A stretch of 64,000 nt of DNA from Methyloprofundus sedimenti. GTDB taxonomy: Bacteria > Pseudomonadota > Gammaproteobacteria > Methylococcales > Methylomonadaceae. Position 1 is the first letter of the stretch. Each line of letters starts with the position of its first letter. A program made the position numbers and the translations under genes. The stretch lies in the NCBI RefSeq assembly GCF_002072955.1, contig NZ_LPUF01000001.1:281001-345000 (forward strand), read 5' to 3'. The notes beneath the pieces were generated by a model, which was not told the origin of the DNA, ran no database searches, and saw only the letters and a program-made list of their open reading frames with translations. Shown here piece after piece: positions 56,077-64,000 of this stretch.

Positions 56077-56544
56077 CTACCAGCGCGTGTAAGGGTTTTT
56101 TACTAACTGATTGTTGTAATAACGTATGTCTTCCGTGACCTCTTCGCCTACCCAGTCCATTTTTTCGAAAAGTTCATCTACGTGCGATAGCTCGATTTCT
56201 GCGACACACAGCCCCTGATTCTCGCCTGAAAATTCATCAATCTCCCAGGTATGTTGCTTAATAACAACAATATGCCTGGTTTTTTCTATTAAAGGTTTAT
56301 GGCATAGCGTATTTAGAAGTTCATGCGCATCATCTGCCGGTATATCGTATTCATATTCCTGACGTTGCGCTCCGATAGTGGCGCTTTTAATATTTAACTT
56401 TGCTGTATCATCGCTTACTCTGACCCTGACTGAGCTATGCTTATCACTATTTAAATAACCTTGACGGTAATTAATTGATTTTGAGACCAAGGCGCGCCAA
56501 TTATCATTAGCGAGTAAAAATTTACGTTCTATTTCTATTGCCAT
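56077..56544 (-). CDS. CYTH-domain protein (short tripolyphosphatase type)
   Basis: A 155-residue triphosphate tunnel metalloenzyme. The hallmark EIERKFL is at residues 3-9, then VRVRVSDDTAKLNIKS, QEYEYDIP, WEIDEFSGENQGLCVAEIEL. Single-domain bacterial members of this type hydrolyse inorganic tripolyphosphate. It follows galE by six bases and is probably in the same transcript. Confidence 0.87.
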   Translation of the reverse strand: MAIEIERKFLLANDNWRALVSKSINYRQGYLNSDKHSSVRVRVSDDTAKLNIKSATIGAQRQEYEYDIPADDAHELLNTLCHKPLIEKTRHIVVIKQHTWEIDEFSGENQGLCVAEIELSHVDELFEKMDWVGEEVTEDIRYYNNQLVKNPYTRW

Positions 56545-56550
56545 AACTTG

Positions 56551-57591
56551 CTATTCATATCCATTCGGGTTTTGATTTTGCCAACGCCAGGTATCAGCAA
56601 CCATATCATCTAATTTTTTCTCTGTTTGCCAGTTTAGTTCGCGTAACGCTAAGGCAGGATTGGCATAGAATTCAGCGATATCACCTGTACGACGCGCAAC
56701 GATTTTATAATTAATTGTTTTCCCTGTTATGCGTTCAAATGCAGTTATAACCTCAAGCACGCTATAGCCTTTGCCTGCCCCCAGATTATATGCCTTACAG
56801 CCCGCAATATTTTCCAGCGCATCCAGGGCATGTAAATGGCCTTTTACCAGGTCTACAACATGAATATAATCACGTACACCGGTACCATCCGGCGTAGGAT
56901 AATCATCACCAAACACAGATAATTGCGCCAGCTTACCAACCGCTACCTGAGAAACATAGGGAACCAGGTTATTAGGAATGCCATTAGGGTCTTCGCCAAT
57001 CAAGCCACTATGATGAGCGCCAATTGGATTAAAATAGCGCAATAAAATAATTGTCCAGGGATTGTCGCTAGCAAATACGGCATCAGCGCTGGATAAATCC
57101 TTTAAAATATCTTCCACCATGGCTTTCGACTTACCATAAGGATTGGTCGCACCAAATACCGGTAAATCTTCTGTGTATTTTACTGTATCAGGCTCACCAT
57201 ATACCGTTGCTGATGAGCTAAAAATCATTTTTTTAACGCCAAACGTTTCCATGACCTCTGCTAGCACCAGGGTACCGTAAACATTATTCTGATAATATCT
57301 AATCGGCTGTGCGCAAGACTCACCTACAGCTTTCAATCCAGCAAAATGCATAACCGCATAAATATCATGTGCAGAAAAAATTTCGTGTAACGCCTTTTTA
57401 TCTCGGAGATCTGCCTCTACAAAGCTCAACGTCTTGCCCGTAATTTTTTCTACCCGCTGCAAAGACTCAGATTTACTATTGGATAAATTATCAATCACGA
57501 TGACATCATAATTAGCTTGCAACAACTCTACGCAGGCGTGACTACCAATATACCCGGCCCCACCGGTCACTAGAATTTTTTTCGCACTCAT
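56551..57591 (-). CDS. galE: UDP-glucose 4-epimerase
   Basis: Extended short-chain dehydrogenase of 346 residues. NAD-binding GGAGYIGSH (10-18), catalytic region SSSATVYGEP and the Y-x3-K pair in NPYGKSKAMVED. The substrate-site RYFNPIGAHHSGLIGEDP and GTGVRDYIHVVDL are typical of GalE. It interconverts UDP-glucose and UDP-galactose for surface polysaccharide. It lies downstream of rfbBDC. Confidence 0.93.
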   Translation of the reverse strand: MSAKKILVTGGAGYIGSHACVELLQANYDVIVIDNLSNSKSESLQRVEKITGKTLSFVEADLRDKKALHEIFSAHDIYAVMHFAGLKAVGESCAQPIRYYQNNVYGTLVLAEVMETFGVKKMIFSSSATVYGEPDTVKYTEDLPVFGATNPYGKSKAMVEDILKDLSSADAVFASDNPWTIILLRYFNPIGAHHSGLIGEDPNGIPNNLVPYVSQVAVGKLAQLSVFGDDYPTPDGTGVRDYIHVVDLVKGHLHALDALENIAGCKAYNLGAGKGYSVLEVITAFERITGKTINYKIVARRTGDIAEFYANPALALRELNWQTEKKLDDMVADTWRWQNQNPNGYE

Positions 57592-57647
57592 TGTAACTAT
57601 TCCTTATGTTTACTCTATTTCTAAAACGGAGCATAGTTTGTCTTTAT

Positions 57648-58193
57648 TCAGGCAAAAAGCTCAGCATCTTTTAATAATAAACCTTGCTTGTCCTTACCTG
57701 AAAGTTGGGGTTCACCATCATATTGCCAATTAATATCAATAGCTGGATCATTCCAGGCAATGCAACGCTCATATTCTGGCGCATAATAATCGGTGGTTTT
57801 ATACAAAAAATCTGCACTGTCACTTAGTACCACAAAACCATGAGCAAACCCCGCCGGTACCCAAAGTTGTCGATGATTTTCGGCATTAAGCTCTACTCCT
57901 TCCCATTGGCCAAAAGTCGGTGATGAACGACGTATATCAACGGCCACATCAAACACTCTGCCATGTGTAACGCGCACCAGCTTTCCCTGAGGGTGTTGAA
58001 TCTGGTAATGCAGACCACGTAATACGCCTTTTGCTGAGCGGCTATGATTGTCCTGAACAAATTGAACATCCAGACCAGTCGCTTTACTAAATGCCAGTTG
58101 ATTAAAACTTTCAAAGAAAAATCCACGGCTATCACCAAAGACTTTTGGTTCAAGAATAATAACATCGGGAATATTTGTCGGGATAATTTTCAT
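57648..58193 (-). CDS. rfbC: dTDP-4-dehydrorhamnose 3,5-epimerase
   Basis: Cupin-fold enzyme of dTDP-L-rhamnose synthesis (181 residues). The pattern PKVFGDSRGFFFESFN, FVQDNHSRSAKGVLRGLHYQ and WVPAGFAHGFVVLSD supplies the catalytic His/Asp/Tyr network. It is 123 bases downstream of rfbD; that gap, where rfbA often sits, holds no gene. Confidence 0.94.
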   Translation of the reverse strand: MKIIPTNIPDVIILEPKVFGDSRGFFFESFNQLAFSKATGLDVQFVQDNHSRSAKGVLRGLHYQIQHPQGKLVRVTHGRVFDVAVDIRRSSPTFGQWEGVELNAENHRQLWVPAGFAHGFVVLSDSADFLYKTTDYYAPEYERCIAWNDPAIDINWQYDGEPQLSGKDKQGLLLKDAELFA

Positions 58194-58316
58194 AAAACAC
58201 AGTCTTCTTTAAGTAATTGCACAAGGAATGGCCATAGCCGGTTTTTCTGTTTAATAAAGGGAACAAGTAGTTACCCAAGTCTCCGGGCAAGAAATAATGC
58301 CTTTCTGTTGAATTCT

Positions 58317-59213
58317 TTATTTCTCTAAAAATTCAGTCAGCATACGCGTTACACCAGCCTGCCAATGCGGAAGCGTTAAAGCAAAATTAGCGTGTAGTTT
58401 ATCGGTGTTCATTCGTGAATTGTGCGGCCGTTTGGCAGGAGTAGGAAATGCACTAGTAGGAACTGGTGAAATAGTCTCAACCGTTGCCTGCAAATTATGT
58501 CCCATTTTCTGCGCAGTTTCGATGACGTAACTCGCATAACCATACCATGATGTTTCACCTGCTGCGACCAGGTGATATAGGCCACTTAATTCAGGCTGTT
58601 TTTGTACTGTACGAAGTGCGTGAGCCGTTATATCAGCCAATAAGTCCGCACCGGTGGGTGCGCCAATCTGGTCATTGATCACAGTCAGGGTGTCATGCTC
58701 TGCCGCGAGGCGTAGCATGGTTTTTGCAAAGTTATTGCCGCGCGTACCGTAAACCCAGCTGGTACGAAAAATCAGGTGCTTACATGCTGAGCTTTGTATT
58801 GCCCGCTCACCGGCCAGCTTGGTCGTACCATATACGCTTAGGGGGCCCGTTGCATCAGTTTCCTGCCAGGGCATAATACCCGTACCAGCAAAAACATAAT
58901 CCGTAGAATAATGTATCAGCCAGGCATTTAATAGCCTCGCCTCTTGCGCCAACACAGCGACAGCATCGGCATTAATGGTCTGTGCTAATTGCATTTCACT
59001 TTCCGCTTTGTCTACGGCGGTATGAGCTGCTGCATTAACAATAATAGCGGGTTTAATTTGTCGCACGGTCTCTGCCAGACCAGCAAGATTTGCCAGGTCG
59101 CCACAATAGTCTTTACTGCTTCTATCTAGAGCAATCACTTCACCCAGAGGTGCGAGGCTACGCTGAAGCTCCCAGCCTACCTGACCATTTTTACCTAATA
59201 AGAGTATTTTCAT
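58317..59213 (-). CDS. rfbD: dTDP-4-dehydrorhamnose reductase
   Basis: Final step of dTDP-L-rhamnose synthesis, NADPH-dependent. GKNGQVGWEL (7-16) binds the nucleotide. STDYVFAG and the Y-x3-K pair in YGTTKLAGE are catalytic. The length is 298 residues. It lies three bases after rfbB. Confidence 0.94.
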   Translation of the reverse strand: MKILLLGKNGQVGWELQRSLAPLGEVIALDRSSKDYCGDLANLAGLAETVRQIKPAIIVNAAAHTAVDKAESEMQLAQTINADAVAVLAQEARLLNAWLIHYSTDYVFAGTGIMPWQETDATGPLSVYGTTKLAGERAIQSSACKHLIFRTSWVYGTRGNNFAKTMLRLAAEHDTLTVINDQIGAPTGADLLADITAHALRTVQKQPELSGLYHLVAAGETSWYGYASYVIETAQKMGHNLQATVETISPVPTSAFPTPAKRPHNSRMNTDKLHANFALTLPHWQAGVTRMLTEFLEK

Positions 59214-59216
59214 GTA

Positions 59217-60275
59217 TCAATTCTGATAATTTGTTTCCATCCAATCGCGATAGGCACCCGATTGTACATTAGCGGTCCATTCATGATTATCTAAATACCA
59301 CTGTACTGTTTTACGAATCCCTGTAGCGAAAGTTTCGGCTGGCTTCCAGCCTAATTCACGTTCAATCTTCCGCGCATCAATAGCATAACGGCGATCATGC
59401 CCCAGACGATCGGTAACAAAGGTAATTTGCCCGGTATAGCTTTGATTATCGGTACGGGGACGTAATTCATCCAGCAACGCGCAAACAGTGTTCACAATGT
59501 CTATATTGGGCTTTTCATTCCAGCCACCTATATTATAAGTTTCTCCGGTAGTACCCGCAGCCAAAACCCGACGAATAGCACTACAGTGATCTTTCACATA
59601 CAGCCAGTCGCGTATTTGCTGACCATCACCGTATATAGGCAAGGATTTACCTGCCAAGGCATTAACAATTATCAAGGGAATCAGTTTCTCCGGAAAATGA
59701 TACGGTCCATAATTATTAGAACAATTGGTCGTTAAAACCGGTAAACCATAAGTATGGTGATACGAACGTACCAGATGATCACTGGCTGCTTTACTGGCAG
59801 AATAAGGGCTGTTCGGCTCATAGCGACTGGTTTCGCTGAAGGCCGGGTCATCCTTCGCCAGGGAGCCATAGACTTCATCGGTGGAGACATGTAATAAACG
59901 GAAATCTGCTTTACTATCCCCTTCAAGCTCATTCCAGTAAGCCCGAACCGCCTCTAGTAAATGGAATGTACCGACTACATTGGTTTGCACAAAAGCTTCA
60001 GGGCCATGGATAGAACGATCAACATGAGATTCTGCGGCAAAATTGATCACTGCGCGCGGCTGATATTTTTCCAGCAACCGGGTGATTAAATCAGCATCGC
60101 CAATATCTCCCTGAACAAAAATATGTCGTTTATCACCCTGTAAGGAAGCCAGGCTTTCCAGATTTCCTGCATAAGTGAGCTTGTCGATATTCACCACCGG
60201 CTCATCATTTTCAACCAGCCAATCTAGCACGAAGTTTGCGCCAATAAATCCTGCTCCACCTGTTACAAAAATCAT
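59217..60275 (-). CDS. rfbB: dTDP-glucose 4,6-dehydratase
   Basis: Second step of dTDP-rhamnose synthesis, 352 residues. [10 protein letters not shown] near the N-terminus binds [30 protein letters not shown] and [18 protein letters not shown] form the active site. First gene of the rfbB-rfbD-rfbC-galE transcript. rfbA, which makes its substrate, is not in the window. Confidence 0.95.
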   Translation of the reverse strand: MIFVTGGAGFIGANFVLDWLVENDEPVVNIDKLTYAGNLESLASLQGDKRHIFVQGDIGDADLITRLLEKYQPRAVINFAAESHVDRSIHGPEAFVQTNVVGTFHLLEAVRAYWNELEGDSKADFRLLHVSTDEVYGSLAKDDPAFSETSRYEPNSPYSASKAASDHLVRSYHHTYGLPVLTTNCSNNYGPYHFPEKLIPLIIVNALAGKSLPIYGDGQQIRDWLYVKDHCSAIRRVLAAGTTGETYNIGGWNEKPNIDIVNTVCALLDELRPRTDNQSYTGQITFVTDRLGHDRRYAIDARKIERELGWKPAETFATGIRKTVQWYLDNHEWTANVQSGAYRDWMETNYQN

Positions 60276-60666
60276 TTTTTTAATTCCCTGGATAACTTTT
60301 TAGTACTATTAAAATGGAACTTTATTAAGCAAGTTAAAGTCTATTAGTCGTCTTGTTTTTTTAGCCGAAAATTGTAACATATTTTAACTAATTTTTTATA
60401 AGACCGCTTATCTTCAAGGCATGCAATTATAGACAAGTTTTTCAATAAGAAGGTTTTAAATGAGTGATATAACTCAATTCCTGATTGAATTCAACACACA
60501 AATATAATTCAATAAATGCAAGTCAACGGTAGAAATAATGGCTGGCAGTATTAAACAAATACAAGTTTTATAGAAAGGCTCCTGATGTGACACGTTTCAG
60601 CGCCTTGCTCTCGACTAAAATCAACTCGCTATACAAAACCGCATCCGTGGCCGCGCGAAGTACAGC
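60276..60666. other. Intergenic region upstream of rfbB; no gene seen
   Basis: About 390 AT-rich bases that should hold the rfbB promoter at the left side. No reading frame, repeat or strong terminator was recognised. Confidence 0.45.
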
Positions 60667-62349
60667 TTAAAACTCAGCCTCAAGCTGGAAATGCATTAAT
60701 TTATTAGTAACAGGATGGTGAAATTCTAGATATTCAGCATGCAGGTGTAGGCGGTTGGCTTTGCTGCCGTATAGGTCATCACCAACAATAGGCGTATTTA
60801 AGCCCTTTATATGAGCCGAATGGACACGTAACTGGTGTGTGCGCCCGGTGATAGGGTAGAAATAAACTCTGGTTTGATTGTTCTTGCGATCTATCACTTG
60901 CCATTGGGTTTGCGCAGACCTGCCATGCTCGTAGCAGACTAGCTGACGAGGCCGGTCATCCAGGTCTACTCGAAGAGGTAAGTCTATAATGCCTTTATCT
61001 CCAGTAATTAAGTCATCTAATAAGGCCACATAGCGCTTTTTAACCGTACGTTTAATAAATTGTCTTTGCAGGATTTTATGCACTTCTTTGGATAAAGCGA
61101 TCAACATTAAACCAGAGGTAGACATATCCAGTCGGTGTACGATTAATGGTCCTGTCGCTCGCGGATAGCTTTGCTGCATGCGCAGATAAACCGAGTCTTG
61201 TATGTTTTTCCCGGGGACAGATAAGAACTCTGCGGGTTTGTTGATCACCAGCATAACTTCATCCTGATAAATAATATCGAGGGTTTTTCCTGTCGCTGGA
61301 TTCGCCAGTAATGGATTTTTGTCCATCTTAATCCCTGCAAGCATATGCTTTAAGATAGGCTGACATTTCCCCTGGCAGCTCGGATAGAAATTTTGATGTT
61401 TGCGAATTTCTGATTTAGGTGATGCGCCCCACCAGAATTCAGCCATTGCCAAGGGTTTCAGCTGATTTTTAAATGCGTAGTGTAATAATTTTGGCGCTGC
61501 ACATTCTCCTGCTCCAGCGGGTGGAATAATCTGTGCCGTGTCTTTGAAAATATCACATAAGCTTCTGGAAATACCCTGGTTATTTAGAAATTGGTACTGG
61601 TCAAAAAGCCTTTTTTGTAAAGTAGCGGATAGATGTTTACGTCGACTTTTTAAAATAGCGATTTCAGCAGTCAGCTGATTAAGATTTTCTTCCGCTTTTT
61701 GAATGCGCCTACTCCACTCAAGATTCAAATCTCTTAGCTGAAGTTTTTGTTTAACACTGTCATTAGCCAATTGCTCTTTAAATAGTATGAGTTGATCCGC
61801 ATCTAGCGTTATTTCCGCCATTGCACGTTGAGATTTTCTGATTTTCCGGCTGGCAACGATGTGCTTTCTATATGTTGCACAAGCTGAAATAGACGCATCC
61901 GTTTCCGCTTGTACAATAGATTCAAGTTCTATAATTTGCGGATTATTTTCCAGGCTTTGAATATGCTCATTGATTTTATTTATCTCTAATTGTTCCACTG
62001 TAAAGAAGTCGTCTTCAGCCAGCATGTCAAAAACAGGAGGAACAAAATTGGGCAAATGATTTGTGCCGGCCAGTTTGCCTGAAAATGCGGCTAAATAGCC
62101 AATTTCATGGGCCTTATTTTGTACTAATAAAACACCAAACATCTTGCCTATAGCGGTTTCTTTATTGCCTGAAATGCCAAAATTATGTTGCCATATGGTT
62201 TGCGTTTCAAGATGCTCTTGTAATTCTTTTGCCGCCAATAAACACAAAGGGTGCGGCTGGTAATAGAAGGGGAAAGTAAAACGTTCAGGCAAGGCATGGG
62301 AATCAATAGACGCTTTAAACGAAGTAAAGTAATTTCTTGGCAAGTACAT
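60667..62349 (-). CDS. Long RluA-family pseudouridine synthase with N-terminal coiled-coil extension
   Basis: A 560-residue protein. The C-terminal 220 residues are an RluA-type synthase with IIYQDEVMLVINKPAEFLSVPG, catalytic HRLDMSTSGLM (Asp near 408) and ITGRTHQLRVHSAH. The first 340 residues include a long charged helical stretch (about 170-260, likely coiled coil) and a segment rich in conserved-looking motifs (PPAGAGECAAPKLLHYAF; YPSCQGKCQPILKHML) with two or more cysteines. Such long forms occur in other gammaproteobacteria; the RNA target is unknown. No S4 domain is visible. Confidence 0.85.
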   Translation of the reverse strand: MYLPRNYFTSFKASIDSHALPERFTFPFYYQPHPLCLLAAKELQEHLETQTIWQHNFGISGNKETAIGKMFGVLLVQNKAHEIGYLAAFSGKLAGTNHLPNFVPPVFDMLAEDDFFTVEQLEINKINEHIQSLENNPQIIELESIVQAETDASISACATYRKHIVASRKIRKSQRAMAEITLDADQLILFKEQLANDSVKQKLQLRDLNLEWSRRIQKAEENLNQLTAEIAILKSRRKHLSATLQKRLFDQYQFLNNQGISRSLCDIFKDTAQIIPPAGAGECAAPKLLHYAFKNQLKPLAMAEFWWGASPKSEIRKHQNFYPSCQGKCQPILKHMLAGIKMDKNPLLANPATGKTLDIIYQDEVMLVINKPAEFLSVPGKNIQDSVYLRMQQSYPRATGPLIVHRLDMSTSGLMLIALSKEVHKILQRQFIKRTVKKRYVALLDDLITGDKGIIDLPLRVDLDDRPRQLVCYEHGRSAQTQWQVIDRKNNQTRVYFYPITGRTHQLRVHSAHIKGLNTPIVGDDLYGSKANRLHLHAEYLEFHHPVTNKLMHFQLEAEF

Positions 62350-62661
62350 ATTCGGGTGGTTATCGCTATGACGTTAATTGCTAATCATTTTTAACGTTAA
62401 AGTTTAGAGTGAATTGATTTATTTTTTGCCTGAATTCGTATAATAAGCGCATAACCTCTGAAAGATATATAAAACTTGTCCATGGCTTTTAACGCAATTT
62501 ATGAGTCGCATAATGCTTTGTCAAAGAAGCTTTTATGCATACTGCGAAAATAGCAAATAAATGGGTGCAACATCGAGACCTGTGCCTATAAAACCTAACG
62601 CCCTATATGGTAAGCGAAACGATATAAATTGAAGACAATGCATACAAAAGCATGGCCTACC
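62350..62661. other. Intergenic region; no gene seen
   Basis: About 310 bases between the RluA-type gene and the hotdog-fold gene, without a recognisable coding frame, repeat or structured RNA. Confidence 0.45.
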
Positions 62662-63144
62662 CTATTTGGTTTGCTTATAACCAGCAGGACGGATTGCTAC
62701 CCTGGTTTCGATATGCGTACATAAAGAACCGTCGGCTAAATAATAGCCATATTCAAATAGCGGCGTACTTCTGCCTTTCTGTGCTAAATCAGCGCGAATT
62801 TGCTGTTCTATTTCTGGTGAAATATGGAAGCGTAATTCGAGATCACTTAAGCCTTGAACTCTGAAATCCAGGTTTAGCGATCGTGTCCAGACCGCATAGT
62901 CAGGAAATAGTTTCGTACAGGCCATTGCTGCAATAGGATCGGCAAGGCAGGCCTGGAAACCACCAAATAAACTCCCACCGGCATTAGTGGCAATCCAGCT
63001 GTGCGGCAGACGTATTTTAATATGCCGCCAGTCGGGAGATAAATCCAGTACCTTAATTCGCATTAGCCAAAAAGCAGGAAACCACTCGATTCTTTTTTGA
63101 TCAGACAATAAAGGGGTATTCCAGATAAAGCGACGTAAGTTCAT
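62662..63144 (-). CDS. DUF4442 hotdog-fold thioesterase-like protein
   Basis: A 160-residue protein with the hotdog-fold pattern of DUF4442/PaaI-like proteins: IRLPHSWIATNAGGSLFGGFQACLADPIAAMA forms the central helix, followed by strand-rich sequence (WTRSLNLDFRVQG; LCTHIETRVAIRP). These proteins act on or bind acyl-CoA thioesters; the substrate is unknown. It lies nine bases after pepN and is probably co-transcribed. Confidence 0.75.
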   Translation of the reverse strand: MNLRRFIWNTPLLSDQKRIEWFPAFWLMRIKVLDLSPDWRHIKIRLPHSWIATNAGGSLFGGFQACLADPIAAMACTKLFPDYAVWTRSLNLDFRVQGLSDLELRFHISPEIEQQIRADLAQKGRSTPLFEYGYYLADGSLCTHIETRVAIRPAGYKQTK

Positions 63145-63153
63145 AAGGCACTA

Positions 63154-64000
63154 TTAAGCTAAGCTTTTACTGGCAATTTCAAACACGTCTTTAGAGATGT
63201 TGTCAGTATTTATAATTCGTTCCAGTTGTTGTTTCATCAAATCTTGTCGCTGTTTATCAAACCTGCGCCATTGGGTTAAAGCGCTCACCATGCGTGAAGC
63301 AACTTGCGGGTTAAGGCTATTTAATGCAATAACCTGATCGGCTAGAAATTGATATCCCTGACCATTTTTAGCATGATAGTGAACAGGATTGGCCTGACTA
63401 AATGCCCCTACTAAAGAACGCACCCGGTTAGGATTTTTTAAATCAAATGCGGAGTGTCGTAATAAAGATTGCACTACTGTAAAAGTATCAGGCTGTGTGC
63501 TCGAGGCCTGTATGCTAAACCACTTGTCGATGACTAATGCTTCATCTTGCCATTGTTGATAAAACTGCTGTAAGCAGGCTTGTTTTTCTGGATTTTCAGA
63601 GTTTACTATCGAGCCCAGCGCGGCAATCTGGTCAGTCATTGTTTTTGCATTGGCAAACTGATTGTGTGCCAGCTGATGACTGTCATCTGTATTCAGTTGA
63701 CTTAAATAATCCAGGCACAGGTTTTTGATTCTACGTTTGCCTATGGCTGCTGAGTTAAGTTCCCCGGTTTCTTGCTGATGGTTTTGTAAATAAAGGGCTG
63801 AAATCTGTTCCGTTAAGTGTGCGGCCAGACTGCGTTTGACAAATTGTCTTGCATGATGAATAGCCTCTACATCGACGACAGGCATTTGTTCCGCGAGATA
63901 ATTTTCTGCGGGTAAAGAAAGTAAGCAGGCTAAATATGACAGGTCTGGCGAGGTCTGTTCGAGAATGGCTTTAAAGCTGTCAATCAGGATCTCAGGAATA
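63154..64000 (-). CDS. pepN: Aminopeptidase N, C-terminal part (continues beyond window)
   Basis: The frame stays open to the right edge, giving about 282 residues of the C-terminal domain (DUF3458_C). Diagnostic stretches are LPAENYLAEQM, IHHARQFVKRSLA, FDLKNPNRVRSLVGAFSQANPVHYHAKNGQGYQFL-type sequence and LNPQVASRMVSALTQWRRFDKQRQ. PepN is a cytoplasmic M1 zinc aminopeptidase of peptide turnover; its catalytic HEXXH part lies outside. The ATG at 63885 is internal, not the start. Confidence 0.92.
   Translation of the reverse strand, partial: IPEILIDSFKAILEQTSPDLSYLACLLSLPAENYLAEQMPVVDVEAIHHARQFVKRSLAAHLTEQISALYLQNHQQETGELNSAAIGKRRIKNLCLDYLSQLNTDDSHQLAHNQFANAKTMTDQIAALGSIVNSENPEKQACLQQFYQQWQDEALVIDKWFSIQASSTQPDTFTVVQSLLRHSAFDLKNPNRVRSLVGAFSQANPVHYHAKNGQGYQFLADQVIALNSLNPQVASRMVSALTQWRRFDKQRQDLMKQQLERIINTDNISKDVFEIASKSLA

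Noticed and set aside
1-64000. CRISPR arrays, rRNA or tRNA genes
   Set aside because: No regularly spaced identical repeats with unique spacers and no rRNA or tRNA-like sequence were recognised; repeats present are REP or hairpin elements.

Overview
The window looks like the chromosome of a gammaproteobacterium of moderately low GC. The supporting signs are the divergent rluD-pgeF / bamD arrangement, apaG-apaH, trpEGDC, a cysI-DUF934 pair, nhaD, ampG, an rfbBDC-galE cluster and a C-terminal pepN fragment at the right edge. A methanotroph-type (Methylococcales-like) host is a guess from overall gene style; no diagnostic methane-oxidation gene is present. I saw no rRNA, tRNA or CRISPR array.

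Layout. 1-3.7 kb: XdhC chaperone with a Tat-exported two-subunit molybdenum hydroxylase (IorAB-like). 3.7-6.8 kb: a complete REP-associated tyrosine transposase (RAYT) bracketed by inverted GGGGTCAGAGCCC palindromes, then a TctDE/QseBC-like two-component system and a third copy of the palindrome. 7-19.6 kb: core genes (ZIP transporter, pgeF, rluD, bamD, cbtA/cbtB split by a 130-bp hairpin element, nadE, apaGH, a Rof-like gene, an unusual hybrid-cluster-protein homologue, yqhA, a glutaredoxin-like gene, fumC, gph). 19.9-24 kb: trpEGDC. 24-34.7 kb: a hypothetical gene, csp, IS30 debris, modABC, a multicopper-oxidase stump, cysI-DUF934, nhaD, ampG. 34.7-52.6 kb: a mobile-element-rich island that also carries trkAH and kdpDE. 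52.6-64 kb: the AmmeMemoRadiSam trio arranged divergently, a TPR gene, a CYTH gene, galE-rfbCDB, a long RluA-type enzyme, a hotdog-fold gene and pepN.

The island contains an ORF-less group II intron (about 720 nt once its insert is removed) split by an IS3-family element with a 3-bp target duplication. It also holds an IS110-family element with a 12-bp repeat at its probable ends and two IS4-family elements. Both IS4-family elements sit inside GGGGTCAGAGCCC-type palindromes. Remnants of IS3, IS110, IS5-like and RAYT genes and a tyrosine recombinase complete it. Potassium genes (trkA-trkH; kdpD-kdpE plus a small membrane protein) lie inside it, while kdpFABC is absent from the window.

Functional links: ModABC would supply molybdate for the molybdenum hydroxylase at the left edge. 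CysI-DUF934 fits assimilatory sulfite reduction. rfbBDC-galE makes dTDP-rhamnose and UDP-galactose precursors, although rfbA is not here. The strongest novelty candidate is the Hcp homologue. It keeps the four N-terminal cysteines of the anaerobe-type 4Fe cluster but has lost five of the eight residues that bind or surround the hybrid cluster.
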